Shown: one piece after another, positions 53,501-61,659 of the stretch
How the letters are laid out: the number at the start of each line of letters is the position of its first letter
Position numbering within the stretch: position 1 is the stretch's first letter
Assembly: GCA_900541645.1 (NCBI GenBank)
Contig: UQKQ01000006.1
Coordinates: 62,001 to 126,000 of the forward strand
DNA: 64,000 bases
DNA from: an uncultured Collinsella sp.
Lineage (GTDB): Bacteria > Actinomycetota > Coriobacteriia > Coriobacteriales > Coriobacteriaceae
Direction: 5' to 3'
Program-made: the position numbers and the translations under genes
Notes under the pieces: generated by a model
Told to the model about the DNA's origin: nothing
Seen by the model: the letters and a program-made list of their open reading frames with translations, nothing else
The model's database searches: none

Positions 53501-56500
53501 CTTAACGGCAATAGCCGTATTGGCGGTGCCATCGGCTATGTGAGCGATTGCGCTTCGACATTCAATGTTACGGGCCTCGAAGTCGGCGGCGAAATCAAAA
53601 CCGGCGATTGCGCCGGCGGCAAGATTGCCCAAGTCGGTGGTCTTATCGGCTGCATCGCACAGAGTACCTACAATGCAGGGACAATAGCCAACTCAGCTGA
53701 TAAGTACGTGAACATTTCGGGCCTTTCGTTCAATTCATTCAAGATGAACGTCGGTAGGAACGGTGATGCGCTCAACGGTGCCGGTGGCCTTTTGGGCTAC
53801 AGCTGGGGCAACGCCATCGTCACCATTGGCGATGCTGCTGCAAACACCAGCGGCAGCACCTACGCCCTCAAAACGACCAACAACACGACTGTGGCTGCAA
53901 GCGACTCTACCGAGGTCGGCGGCCTCGTATACGCAGCCAGCGGTCACTGGATTATCAACAACTACGCCATCGATCTCTCGGGCACAAAGATTAATGCAGG
54001 CGCCGCTCAGACGCTCGGCGTTCTAGTTTGCCGCGGCTGCAAGGTGGATGATAAGACGACATATGGCGTCGAGAGCTACCTAGGCCTGTACTTGGAGGAC
54101 AGGGCTTATTGGGATACCGCCTATAGGGTGCCCAGCGGCGAGGGGGCCATCGTTGCACCGGGCGTAACGTCCTTCGATGAATGGGTTGGCAGCGGTGTAA
54201 AACCAAACAACGGCAGCAAGCTCATGGACGCCGACTGGAACACGGTCGTTTCGCTACACACACAGAAAAACAAGCTGGACATGGACGGCGATTCCACAAA
54301 AGACAACAGCTACCATAATCGCTCGTCTTTCGGTCGAAGCCAGAATACGAACGGCAATACCCGCTACTTCTACAACCTCGACATAGCCTCTAAGAATTGT
54401 GAAGGCGGCTTTAGTGGCAGTCAAATCGATACAGCGGAAAAGCTGCTCTTATGGTCTGCTTACCGTTATGCTCCCGAAGGTATTCGTTCGACAATCGTTC
54501 CCAATGGCACGACAGGGCTCGATGATTCCATAACCATAACGGGTACAATCGATTTGGCCGGCTACAGCTATTATCCCACTCAGCCGAGCGGAGAGGTGAC
54601 GGTTGAGAATGCGACCATTACCTTCTGTTACTCCAAGATCAAGGCCGAGCAGAATGGCAACAAGCTAAATTCCGATGCTACCCAGCACGAGAACATGCAC
54701 TGCGGTCTTTTTCGAACGGTGGCAAACGGCGATCTCACAGTAAAAAACGTCACTTTGCGTGGTACTGTTGGGCCCGTTATTAATGACGGAAAGAGCTCTG
54801 AAGACACTGATGGAGCAAGCGGAAGCTCTTCGGGCGCGCTCGTGTGCCGCTACGTGTATGGGTCCAGCGACGGCAATGGCACCAAGATTAGAAAGATCTC
54901 AATTGATGGTCTTACGCTCAACAATCTGATTGTCGACGGCGCCAACAGCGCCACGGATGCTAACGCCTATATGCCTCTGCTCATCAACGAGATGCAGAAG
55001 TACGTGAGCCTGAACGCGAAGAATATCAAGACTACTGGGTACACGAGTGACACCAAGGCGGCTACGTCGCTGTTCGGAAAGCTTGGTGTAGGCAGTGAGG
55101 CCGATCAGGTGACGGCAAAGTTTGAGCAAATCAGCTTGCCCAGCCAAAAGAACAAAACGATCTTCACCCATGCGAGCCTGCTGGAGAGTTTTGGCTACGG
55201 AAGCACGAGCACGGGCTCTGCGGACTACACCTTTACTAAGGCCGATGCCGATGCCGATGCAGGCAAGGTGACATACGGATCTGAGATTGATGGGAGTACG
55301 GAGTACCCGGGCAAGCAGCTTTGGTATTACGACGAAGCGACGTATGGTGCCGTGAGCGGCTATGTGACGGTTGATGGTAAGAAGGACGGTGACGTCAGGC
55401 CTTGGTTTGGTGGCTATCTTCCTTATGTTTATAAGGGAAAGGCCACCGAGAGCGGCGTCCAATATCATGAAATTAAAGTCAACCAGCGCATTCCAAAGCT
55501 GGTAGAGGGATGCGGCACATATGGCGATCCGTATGCCGTTAAGGACGCGACTGAGATGAACGCCATCGCCAACTACATCAACAACCAAACTGCGCTCGAC
55601 GGTTGGGAGGTCACCATTGCCGTCAACCAGAGTACGCTCTGTACTCGCCGCAGCGACAATAAAACCGACAATGAGGTTACGTACGTCTATAAGCAGGCGA
55701 AAGACACTGGGAAGAAGTGGGAAAAGAAGACCGGCGACACCACTGATCCTTCGGCCACACTTTCCGACGAGATGATGCACCGCTATATCCAAAGCGCGTA
55801 CTACAGTATTGAACCTACCGGGGGTAATACGATCACCCTCGACGGCGCATCGTTTGGCGGTTTTGGCAACAAAGCCAACCCGTTCCGTGGCGTCATCGTT
55901 GGCAACCCTAAAGGTGATAAAAAGGCAACCATCAAGATAGAGAATAACGAGGGTTCGCTTCGCGGCCTTATTCCCTATAGTTACGGCAGCGTGGTGCGCG
56001 ATCTGAATATTCGCTATGTGAACGCGTCGGCGACTATTACTTATTCTGCCAAGGATGCCGACGGTGTTCCGACGTCGTTCTTCGGTGGCGTTATCGGCTG
56101 CATCCTTGGCGGCGATAACATTATCGACGGTGTGGCCGTGAATGGGACAACGCCCGATAACTCCACAACCGGCTTTACGGTTGCTGGTGGCGGAACTAAG
56201 CCACATCTTGTTCCCATCGGCGGTTACGTTGGTGCCATTGCGGGCGGCGGTGTGATCTTCCGCAATATGTCAGGGACGTCTTGGCGCGCTGGAACCAGCG
56301 ACAAGTCTCAGGGTCTTGGAACGGGCAACTTCCGGCAGTACGACAATCCCTACGTTGGTCGTGTGATTGATGGCTATGCCTTTAGCGAGGGCTGCAAAGT
56401 CGAAAACGGTAACGCTAACTACAAGATCAACGAGCTCACAAACAAGGGAGCTGCCTGCGTCACTACCACGGGCACCGACAACAAGTATATCGGCACTGAT

Positions 56501-59500
56501 GCCGAGGCACCCGTGACCACGGTGGAAAACGCCCAGGGCCTTTTGGTGCTCTCGGCCATCATTAGCTCGGGTGCGGGTGCTGGAGCGGCACATACTGACT
56601 ACGCTAATTATGGCGTGTTCCGCGGCTCCAAGGCGTACTGGGGCAGCGATAAGCAGGACCCGGCGATAAACGGCTACCTGTTTGGCAACAAGGAATATGG
56701 TAAGGTGCGAAATGCCAGCTACGACTGCGTGGGCAAGCCTGCGAGCGCTTCCGGCGATTTCGAAACCGCCAAAAACGATGACCAGAAGGCCCCGGGCAAA
56801 CAGGGGTGGCACGGCCCGCTCAACCATGATGACGATGTAAATTCGCCCTACCTGGTGGCGTCCTACGCTGCCGACTACCAAACGGGCTACGTGTGCGCGT
56901 CGAAATCGATCGGCATGAGCCTGGAGTTCAGGGAAAATGCCACCTATGATATGACTGGCTACGGCACGGGATACGTGGGTCTCAGCGGCCGTTACTATTC
57001 CAATGCTTGCAGCTCGAACGAGGCGTCCACCGATCGCGACCGCATCACGCCGCACGTGGCAACGATCGACGGCAACGGGGCCACCATCACGGTGGGCACC
57101 AAAGATGCCACTTACGGCGTCGTCGAATATGCCGATGACGACTATAAGGTCTCGGGCGTGGGCGGCCTATTCAGCACCGTGATGTTCACCTCAACCAATG
57201 TGGGGCAGAGCGTCACCGCGAATGACGGCGCTCAGGTCAAAGACCTCACCTTTAGTAACTGCAACGTATCGCTCACGTACAAAGACGCCAACGGTAGCAT
57301 TGCCTCGGGACCGGCATCGAACGACCTCATCGGCACCGGCCTTTTGGCGGGCGCAACGGCCAACTACGACGGCAACACGCGTGGCGTCTACCGCAACGTA
57401 CAGATGAAGAACTGCACCGTGTTGGGCGCAAAGAGCGTAGGAGGGCTTCTTGGCAGCTCGGGCCGTACCAGCCGAAGGACGGATAACGACGTGACCTATA
57501 TGGTCAATTTCGGCTCCGGCACGCAGGCGCCCGCGAATCTCTGTGACTGCTCATACACTGGCCTTAGCGTCACGGGCGAGAAGTACGTTGGCGGCTATGT
57601 GGGTGCGATCGCCTCGCCGTGCGGCGTGTGGACAACCGCGTCCACAGGGGTATACGAGAAGACTATTGGCAAAAACTCGACTATAACCGCCACGGGAACA
57701 ACACCCTACGTGGGCGGCGTGTTCGGTTATACCTCCAGTAACGTATCGGTGAACACCAAAATTGGCATCACGGAAGCCGTCGCATCGAGCACGGCAGTCA
57801 TCTCTGGGGTAAATGTACTCGCCACCGGGTCGAACACCGATAAGTACATGGGCGCCGGCGGTGTGGTCGGAAGCGCCTATAGAGGCGTTATTTCTATAAG
57901 CAACGTGCGCATTGATGCCGGAGGCGATGCCAAGAGCGCCATCATCGGCGATGCCACCGGAACGAACAATAGCATCCGTAATGCGGGCGGCTTGATTGGC
58001 GAGGTCACGAGCAGTGGCAGTCCCAACACGTACTGGTTTGAGGGCTGTAGCGTCGAGAATATCAACATTGCCGGCACCGACCAATGCTCGGGCGGACTTA
58101 TCGGCTACTACTTCAGCAATGTGAACATAGCCTGCAACAATATCGCGATTGAGAGCGCCACGATCAAGGGCAGGTGGAGCGGCGGTCTACTTGGCGCGAT
58201 TAACAGCGGTGCCGACGTCATCAACGTCACCAACACAAAGGTATCTAACACAACGTTTGGCGGAACCTCCAACGGCGGCATTGCGGGCGACGGACGCGGC
58301 CAGTTCCATCTGGTAAACGTGCTCATGGACAGCAATACCTACAAATTGGGCTCTAAGCAGGGCGTGCTCTTAGGCGAGGTTGACACAAACGGCTATAGCC
58401 TCTCCGCAGCGGGCGTGAACGTAAAGCTCGGCAACGGCAAGACCACGCGTGATCTGCCGCCGATGGTTTACACGACCAATACGGCCGCCGTAAACAGGAA
58501 GACCTACATCGCGTTCGGCGACTATAAGGACACGCTGCGCGCGCCCGACGAGGGCACCACGCTCTACGGTGCGGACGATACCGCTACCACGGCGGCAAGC
58601 CCGTACGTGACCACGAGCCCCGTGAGCACGCTGGCGGTGCGTGCCTCCGACAACGACACCACCGACCGCTACCTGTTTGGCGACGGCGCCGCCATCGACA
58701 CCGCGGCGACCATCCAGAGCGAGGCGGCTGCTGGCGTTGATGGCCGCTACACCTACACCAATATCGGCGGCATTAATGACAACGGCGCCTATCAAAATAC
58801 CTCGAGCTACGATGCCTCATCCGTGGCGAGTAAGTTCAATTCGAATAATGATACAAGCAGCAACCAGGCCACAACAGATTTCCCCGTTTTGGTGATCTCT
58901 GGCAACGACAACACGACGGTCAAGAGCTATCTAAACATCGTCACGAACGGCGGCTTCTCCGACGCTTGCAGATTGAATAACGAGAATGGCACCAATCCGC
59001 ACGTGACGGCCAAAGCAGAGGTTTTCCAACTCAAGGATGGTGTGTTCGTTAAGGACGATGGCGCGTCGAACAATCCCACGCTTCGCGTGGTGAACAACGG
59101 CAAGAACAACATGTCGTTTAGCCCAAGCTCCGATTGGGATAACGGCAAGGGTCGCTTTACGCTCCTGACCGTCACCTTTACCGAGGCGGGTCAGAGCTAC
59201 AACGTTCAGGTGCCGATCATCGTTAAGCGCAAGCTCGAGATCGATTTCACTGCAACGTATGATTACGGCACTATATTTAAAGAAAGCGACTACGCTAACC
59301 TTGGAAAAGATGCACACGTGCTTACGAGCTTTGGCGAGCCGATGACGGGTCTGCTTACCTGGACATACAATTCTGCCAATGGGAAGGAAGTCGACTTTGG
59401 CTGGGACAGCTATATGGCTGCTGGCGGCTCGATGAAGGGGCTCGGTAAGAGCATCCTCTTCAATGGTGCCGACGGAAGGTTGCCCCAGGGCACCCAGCTT

Positions 59501-61204
59501 ACGCTCATCGATGCGAACGTTGACGGCCGGGCCGGTGGCAGAGAGTATCACTATACGGTGGGCGAAGGCGGAGCAACGAGCGTTTCCCTGAGCGGGAACG
59601 ACGGCTTTAAGGATTCTGCGGGCAATCCATATCAGGAGCGATGGCTGAGCGAGATTTTGGATGTGTCGGCCACACAGGATGGCGCCGGCACATGGACCGT
59701 GTGTGATAACGTGGCAGAGGCGACCGCTAAAGCGAAACTCGATGGCAAGTGGACGCTGTTTAAGGTTGCGGGTGCTGACGTTCCCAGCAACAGTCGCTAT
59801 ACGCTAAAGGTACCTAAGGAGAAGGATGCCGGCAGAGAGAAGCGTGCATCGGAGAGCGTCTACCTAGTTGTCAACGTGCCCAAGTCGGGCGACGGCGTGA
59901 CGCAAGCTAGTATCAACGGTTTTACGGCTTCGTCTATTGACTCGAATTCTTCGGGTGCCCGCATATCTTGGAATCTGCATCACGTCTTGCGCACCGGTGG
60001 CGACGATAATCAAAACGGTACGGCATCGACATACAGCATCTTGTCCAATTACGGGCAGGAAGTTAACGACGGGGAGTCGGAGGCGCGCACTCCGGTTTCG
60101 AAGTCGACGGACGGCGCCGCCTACGTTCTTTCTCTTGACGTTACCGACAAAATTACGTTTAACCCAAGTCAGAACTATGCTGACTCGGACTCGTTGTTCT
60201 ATCAGCTCGATACGTCACTGTGCAAGTATGGCGCCAACAATACCCTGACGGGGGTGAGTAGTTTCCCGAGCGGAACCTCGGCGATTGCTAAATTCTATGT
60301 TGCCATCGACAATCAGAACTATAAGTGGGATGGCGAAGATTGGGCGACGTGTGATTCTTCGACGTCTGCGTTCACGCAGACCGTGACGGATACGGGCGAT
60401 GACTCGCTGAAGCTCAAGCTCGATTGTGACCTCGCCGGAATCCGCAAGCGTGCAACGGGCGGATCCTTTACCGTGCGTACGGTAGTGGAAGAGATTCGCC
60501 TTACGCCGGACGGCTGCAACAAGGTTATCTCCCTGTCCAAGCAGTCTGGCGAGGACGCCTGTACCAAGATGTCCTATACCGCCAAGCTTTCAACGCGTAA
60601 GGAAGGCCTTAATACCTCGAGCCTGACGCAGACGAAGCGCGGTAACGTCGGGTACTATCGCATGGACACGGGTGATACGACCATTACGCTTTCTGCGCCA
60701 GATAAGTCGCAGCTTGGTATTAACGTGGACGACCTACGTCCGATCGCGAATGGCACGATAGGCCTGGGTGCCACGTATGAACTGGGTGGACTCAGCAACG
60801 CCGCCGAGGCAATTGCGAACGCAGGCTCTGTTGTGTTTACGCTCGCGCTTCAGCGCCGCGGAACCGACGGCACGTATGAGAGCGTAACGGATGATATCTC
60901 CAACTACGTAACAGTGACGGAGAGTAAGCTTGCCGCGGTCGCTCCCTCCGGTAGCACGATCACCTTCACTGACTCGAAGGAGAACGGCAAGTTCAAAACG
61001 AAGAACGGTAATACGACGTTTAGCCTGCCCTTTACCGTTAAGGTCAACACGCAGGTTGAACAGCGTGAGCAGTTCTACGCGAACTATCGCTTGGTGATGA
61101 CAGCGAGCCTGGTTAAGGGTGACGTGGCGAGCGCAAAGCCTCAATCGCCCGACTATGTGACCTATACGCTCACGAGGGTGAACCTCAACGGCATCGACCA
61201 CTAG
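50540..61204 (+). CDS. Giant secreted beta-helix (GLUG-like) adhesin-type protein, 3554 residues
   Basis: The chain starts with a signal peptide (MRTAKRIFAEFMTVVMVLQA..., cleavage likely near AAVAAG at about 30). A strongly acidic Asp/Ala/Ser/Thr-rich stretch follows (about 48-137). From about 200 to 2800 many repeats carry GG-x-(I/V/L)-G cores (GGVVGLVG, GGLVGKVF, GGAIGYVS, GGLLGYSW, GGLIGEVT, GGLIGYYF and others), the pattern of GLUG-type right-handed beta-helix coils. The last 700 residues look like Ig-like modules (QSYNVQVPIIVKRKLEIDF and later). There is no LPXTG-like signal, no C-terminal membrane helix and no choline- or SLH-type domain, so retention on the cell is unexplained. RBS AAGAGG. 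Terminator 61227. Composition is rich in Asn, Thr, Ser, Gly and Asp. It is probably an adhesin or fibre partner of the three anchored proteins. Confidence 0.85.
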   Translation: MRTAKRIFAEFMTVVMVLQACSPTVAAVAAGWQNISNEIAAASAKALDTAESGETNGDVTIGSGSSDAGADSDSAGDDAVKDDAAAGDTTDSATGSDSTGDQTEGDDAADDAAADDAEQDADDAASEDADAQAGATITDLNKLVELLEKNGAESIVRKDDESGIRSLDVKSSEAFAVLSNADASLYYDAQIKVIITGDAKLTESANNGMSFQGLGSDECPFEGRIYRDVDSPVELTTDRTVFNNLKLSDQNKTVRIKWVGATSYSAPMVASKVSGTENGEESKTLIASVDIVEPVNVDVKDATSALTAPLLGATTGDLAANVTYSLTDSRKNLNANATGNIGLIANTVESGSLTVESVTFPNDLTSGGAVKTSSGNAGLLVGEVKDGATLSIGTLANVPTATVQSTNGSAGGVVGLVGSSTGAMVNVAKALDLHALTVKGTTASGGFIGKATVLTLGADNKQIGCPLNIGDENSACSGGVIGDVSFAQGFAVTSNMFDLGDLVTLGASQRAGALFGMADISNGDIVVQGGTYKSKLALPEDVSVNGSYGGLVGKVFATKTDDDGALRAFVVEKDADNKNTCSIEFDLASKLSDAGGVVGYVGDSANPNSQPVAVVFNGVTVACKGDASARTGTGKFGGAVGVVDTRNVLDVRDFKLTSDNPIGKAQSNRAAGIAGSAWNAVIKFSGITDLSGASFAENATTGQLVYENHNALIFAAGNGSNGDLGDKGAAVWTFKRSNSASKTDDIATYGEVVRLGGDFIKLDVDTHKLTLPDSLTAANGAYALTTAEDFAKLAITWQTNGYYSMVDGVTENNLNGLQSSTITVNGTIDLKGTGLTGFTQDRADGSQVFSGTLNGGGTINLAVGEAYGKRGEAVLDGNDTSNGNGKIYRHGRLGLFAAVNGATISNVTIAGSMKFDNGSAIDAGSLAGAIVGNLSLSSVTCKTNNACDDTFANDVNIGGIAGSVSAAATVTFKGNSKAQTTITAAGSLNGNSRIGGAIGYVSDCASTFNVTGLEVGGEIKTGDCAGGKIAQVGGLIGCIAQSTYNAGTIANSADKYVNISGLSFNSFKMNVGRNGDALNGAGGLLGYSWGNAIVTIGDAAANTSGSTYALKTTNNTTVAASDSTEVGGLVYAASGHWIINNYAIDLSGTKINAGAAQTLGVLVCRGCKVDDKTTYGVESYLGLYLEDRAYWDTAYRVPSGEGAIVAPGVTSFDEWVGSGVKPNNGSKLMDADWNTVVSLHTQKNKLDMDGDSTKDNSYHNRSSFGRSQNTNGNTRYFYNLDIASKNCEGGFSGSQIDTAEKLLLWSAYRYAPEGIRSTIVPNGTTGLDDSITITGTIDLAGYSYYPTQPSGEVTVENATITFCYSKIKAEQNGNKLNSDATQHENMHCGLFRTVANGDLTVKNVTLRGTVGPVINDGKSSEDTDGASGSSSGALVCRYVYGSSDGNGTKIRKISIDGLTLNNLIVDGANSATDANAYMPLLINEMQKYVSLNAKNIKTTGYTSDTKAATSLFGKLGVGSEADQVTAKFEQISLPSQKNKTIFTHASLLESFGYGSTSTGSADYTFTKADADADAGKVTYGSEIDGSTEYPGKQLWYYDEATYGAVSGYVTVDGKKDGDVRPWFGGYLPYVYKGKATESGVQYHEIKVNQRIPKLVEGCGTYGDPYAVKDATEMNAIANYINNQTALDGWEVTIAVNQSTLCTRRSDNKTDNEVTYVYKQAKDTGKKWEKKTGDTTDPSATLSDEMMHRYIQSAYYSIEPTGGNTITLDGASFGGFGNKANPFRGVIVGNPKGDKKATIKIENNEGSLRGLIPYSYGSVVRDLNIRYVNASATITYSAKDADGVPTSFFGGVIGCILGGDNIIDGVAVNGTTPDNSTTGFTVAGGGTKPHLVPIGGYVGAIAGGGVIFRNMSGTSWRAGTSDKSQGLGTGNFRQYDNPYVGRVIDGYAFSEGCKVENGNANYKINELTNKGAACVTTTGTDNKYIGTDAEAPVTTVENAQGLLVLSAIISSGAGAGAAHTDYANYGVFRGSKAYWGSDKQDPAINGYLFGNKEYGKVRNASYDCVGKPASASGDFETAKNDDQKAPGKQGWHGPLNHDDDVNSPYLVASYAADYQTGYVCASKSIGMSLEFRENATYDMTGYGTGYVGLSGRYYSNACSSNEASTDRDRITPHVATIDGNGATITVGTKDATYGVVEYADDDYKVSGVGGLFSTVMFTSTNVGQSVTANDGAQVKDLTFSNCNVSLTYKDANGSIASGPASNDLIGTGLLAGATANYDGNTRGVYRNVQMKNCTVLGAKSVGGLLGSSGRTSRRTDNDVTYMVNFGSGTQAPANLCDCSYTGLSVTGEKYVGGYVGAIASPCGVWTTASTGVYEKTIGKNSTITATGTTPYVGGVFGYTSSNVSVNTKIGITEAVASSTAVISGVNVLATGSNTDKYMGAGGVVGSAYRGVISISNVRIDAGGDAKSAIIGDATGTNNSIRNAGGLIGEVTSSGSPNTYWFEGCSVENINIAGTDQCSGGLIGYYFSNVNIACNNIAIESATIKGRWSGGLLGAINSGADVINVTNTKVSNTTFGGTSNGGIAGDGRGQFHLVNVLMDSNTYKLGSKQGVLLGEVDTNGYSLSAAGVNVKLGNGKTTRDLPPMVYTTNTAAVNRKTYIAFGDYKDTLRAPDEGTTLYGADDTATTAASPYVTTSPVSTLAVRASDNDTTDRYLFGDGAAIDTAATIQSEAAAGVDGRYTYTNIGGINDNGAYQNTSSYDASSVASKFNSNNDTSSNQATTDFPVLVISGNDNTTVKSYLNIVTNGGFSDACRLNNENGTNPHVTAKAEVFQLKDGVFVKDDGASNNPTLRVVNNGKNNMSFSPSSDWDNGKGRFTLLTVTFTEAGQSYNVQVPIIVKRKLEIDFTATYDYGTIFKESDYANLGKDAHVLTSFGEPMTGLLTWTYNSANGKEVDFGWDSYMAAGGSMKGLGKSILFNGADGRLPQGTQLTLIDANVDGRAGGREYHYTVGEGGATSVSLSGNDGFKDSAGNPYQERWLSEILDVSATQDGAGTWTVCDNVAEATAKAKLDGKWTLFKVAGADVPSNSRYTLKVPKEKDAGREKRASESVYLVVNVPKSGDGVTQASINGFTASSIDSNSSGARISWNLHHVLRTGGDDNQNGTASTYSILSNYGQEVNDGESEARTPVSKSTDGAAYVLSLDVTDKITFNPSQNYADSDSLFYQLDTSLCKYGANNTLTGVSSFPSGTSAIAKFYVAIDNQNYKWDGEDWATCDSSTSAFTQTVTDTGDDSLKLKLDCDLAGIRKRATGGSFTVRTVVEEIRLTPDGCNKVISLSKQSGEDACTKMSYTAKLSTRKEGLNTSSLTQTKRGNVGYYRMDTGDTTITLSAPDKSQLGINVDDLRPIANGTIGLGATYELGGLSNAAEAIANAGSVVFTLALQRRGTDGTYESVTDDISNYVTVTESKLAAVAPSGSTITFTDSKENGKFKTKNGNTTFSLPFTVKVNTQVEQREQFYANYRLVMTASLVKGDVASAKPQSPDYVTYTLTRVNLNGIDH

Positions 61205-61226
61205 TTCCGAAGCCAACTGGCTTCGC

Positions 61227-61263
61227 AAAGGGGGCGGCAACCACCCGGTTGCCGCCCCCTTTC
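61227..61263 (+). terminator. Terminator of the surface-protein operon
   Basis: A perfect AAAGGGGGCGGCAACC / GGTTGCCGCCCCCTTT hairpin lies 24 bases behind the giant gene. A small GAAGCC/GGCTTC hairpin precedes it. Confidence 0.85.
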
Positions 61264-61294
61264 TAGTCTGCGCGATCCCAGTCTTGGACTCCGC

Positions 61295-61497
61295 TGGACA
61301 GTTAGTTCAGATACGTATAATTCCAGACCGGAGCAGGCGCATCCGGCGCTCGTTTTGGGGAAGAAAGGGGCTCAAAACTAGGGTTCGGTAGCTATCTGGG
61401 CTCGATTTGCGTGCAATGGGTCGCCAAAGAACCCTCTCCGGGGACCATAGCGCAGCTTTATCAGCATAGAAAAATACGTATCTGAACTAACTGTCCA
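61295..61497. repeat. 203-bp inverted-repeat element, copy 4
   Basis: Both ends are consensus over 24 bases (TGGACAGTTAGTTCAGATAC... and ...CTGAACTAACTGTCCA). The interior is unrelated by eye to copies 1-3. It sits between the surface operon and the AlbA_2 gene. Confidence 0.88.
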
Positions 61498-61536
61498 GCC
61501 GCCGTTGGAGAAAGGTGTTTTAGCTCTCCCGACCCC

Positions 61537-61653
61537 TCCACCAACTTTCCAACTTCCCACTTAACTTAACACTTAAGGTGGAAAGCTGGGTAGAAAGCTG
61601 GAAAGTTAGGTGGAAAGCTGGTAAGTTAAGTGGAAAGCTGGAAAGTTGGGAGG
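61537..61653. repeat. GGAAAGCTG repeat block, upstream copy
   Basis: The block contains CCAACTTTCCAACTTCCCAC, an inverted CCACTTAA...TTAAGGTGG pair, then several units of GTGGAAAGCTGGAAAGTTA-like sequence running directly into the ribosome site (GGGAGG) of the AlbA_2 gene. A second block with the same order follows the gene at 63167-63254. Confidence 0.75.
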
Positions 61654-61659
61654 TTCGGC

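Noticed and set aside
4656..61497. Target-site duplications flanking the 203-bp elements
   Set aside because: I compared the bases outside each copy and found no matching short duplications, so transposition by a standard transposase is not shown.
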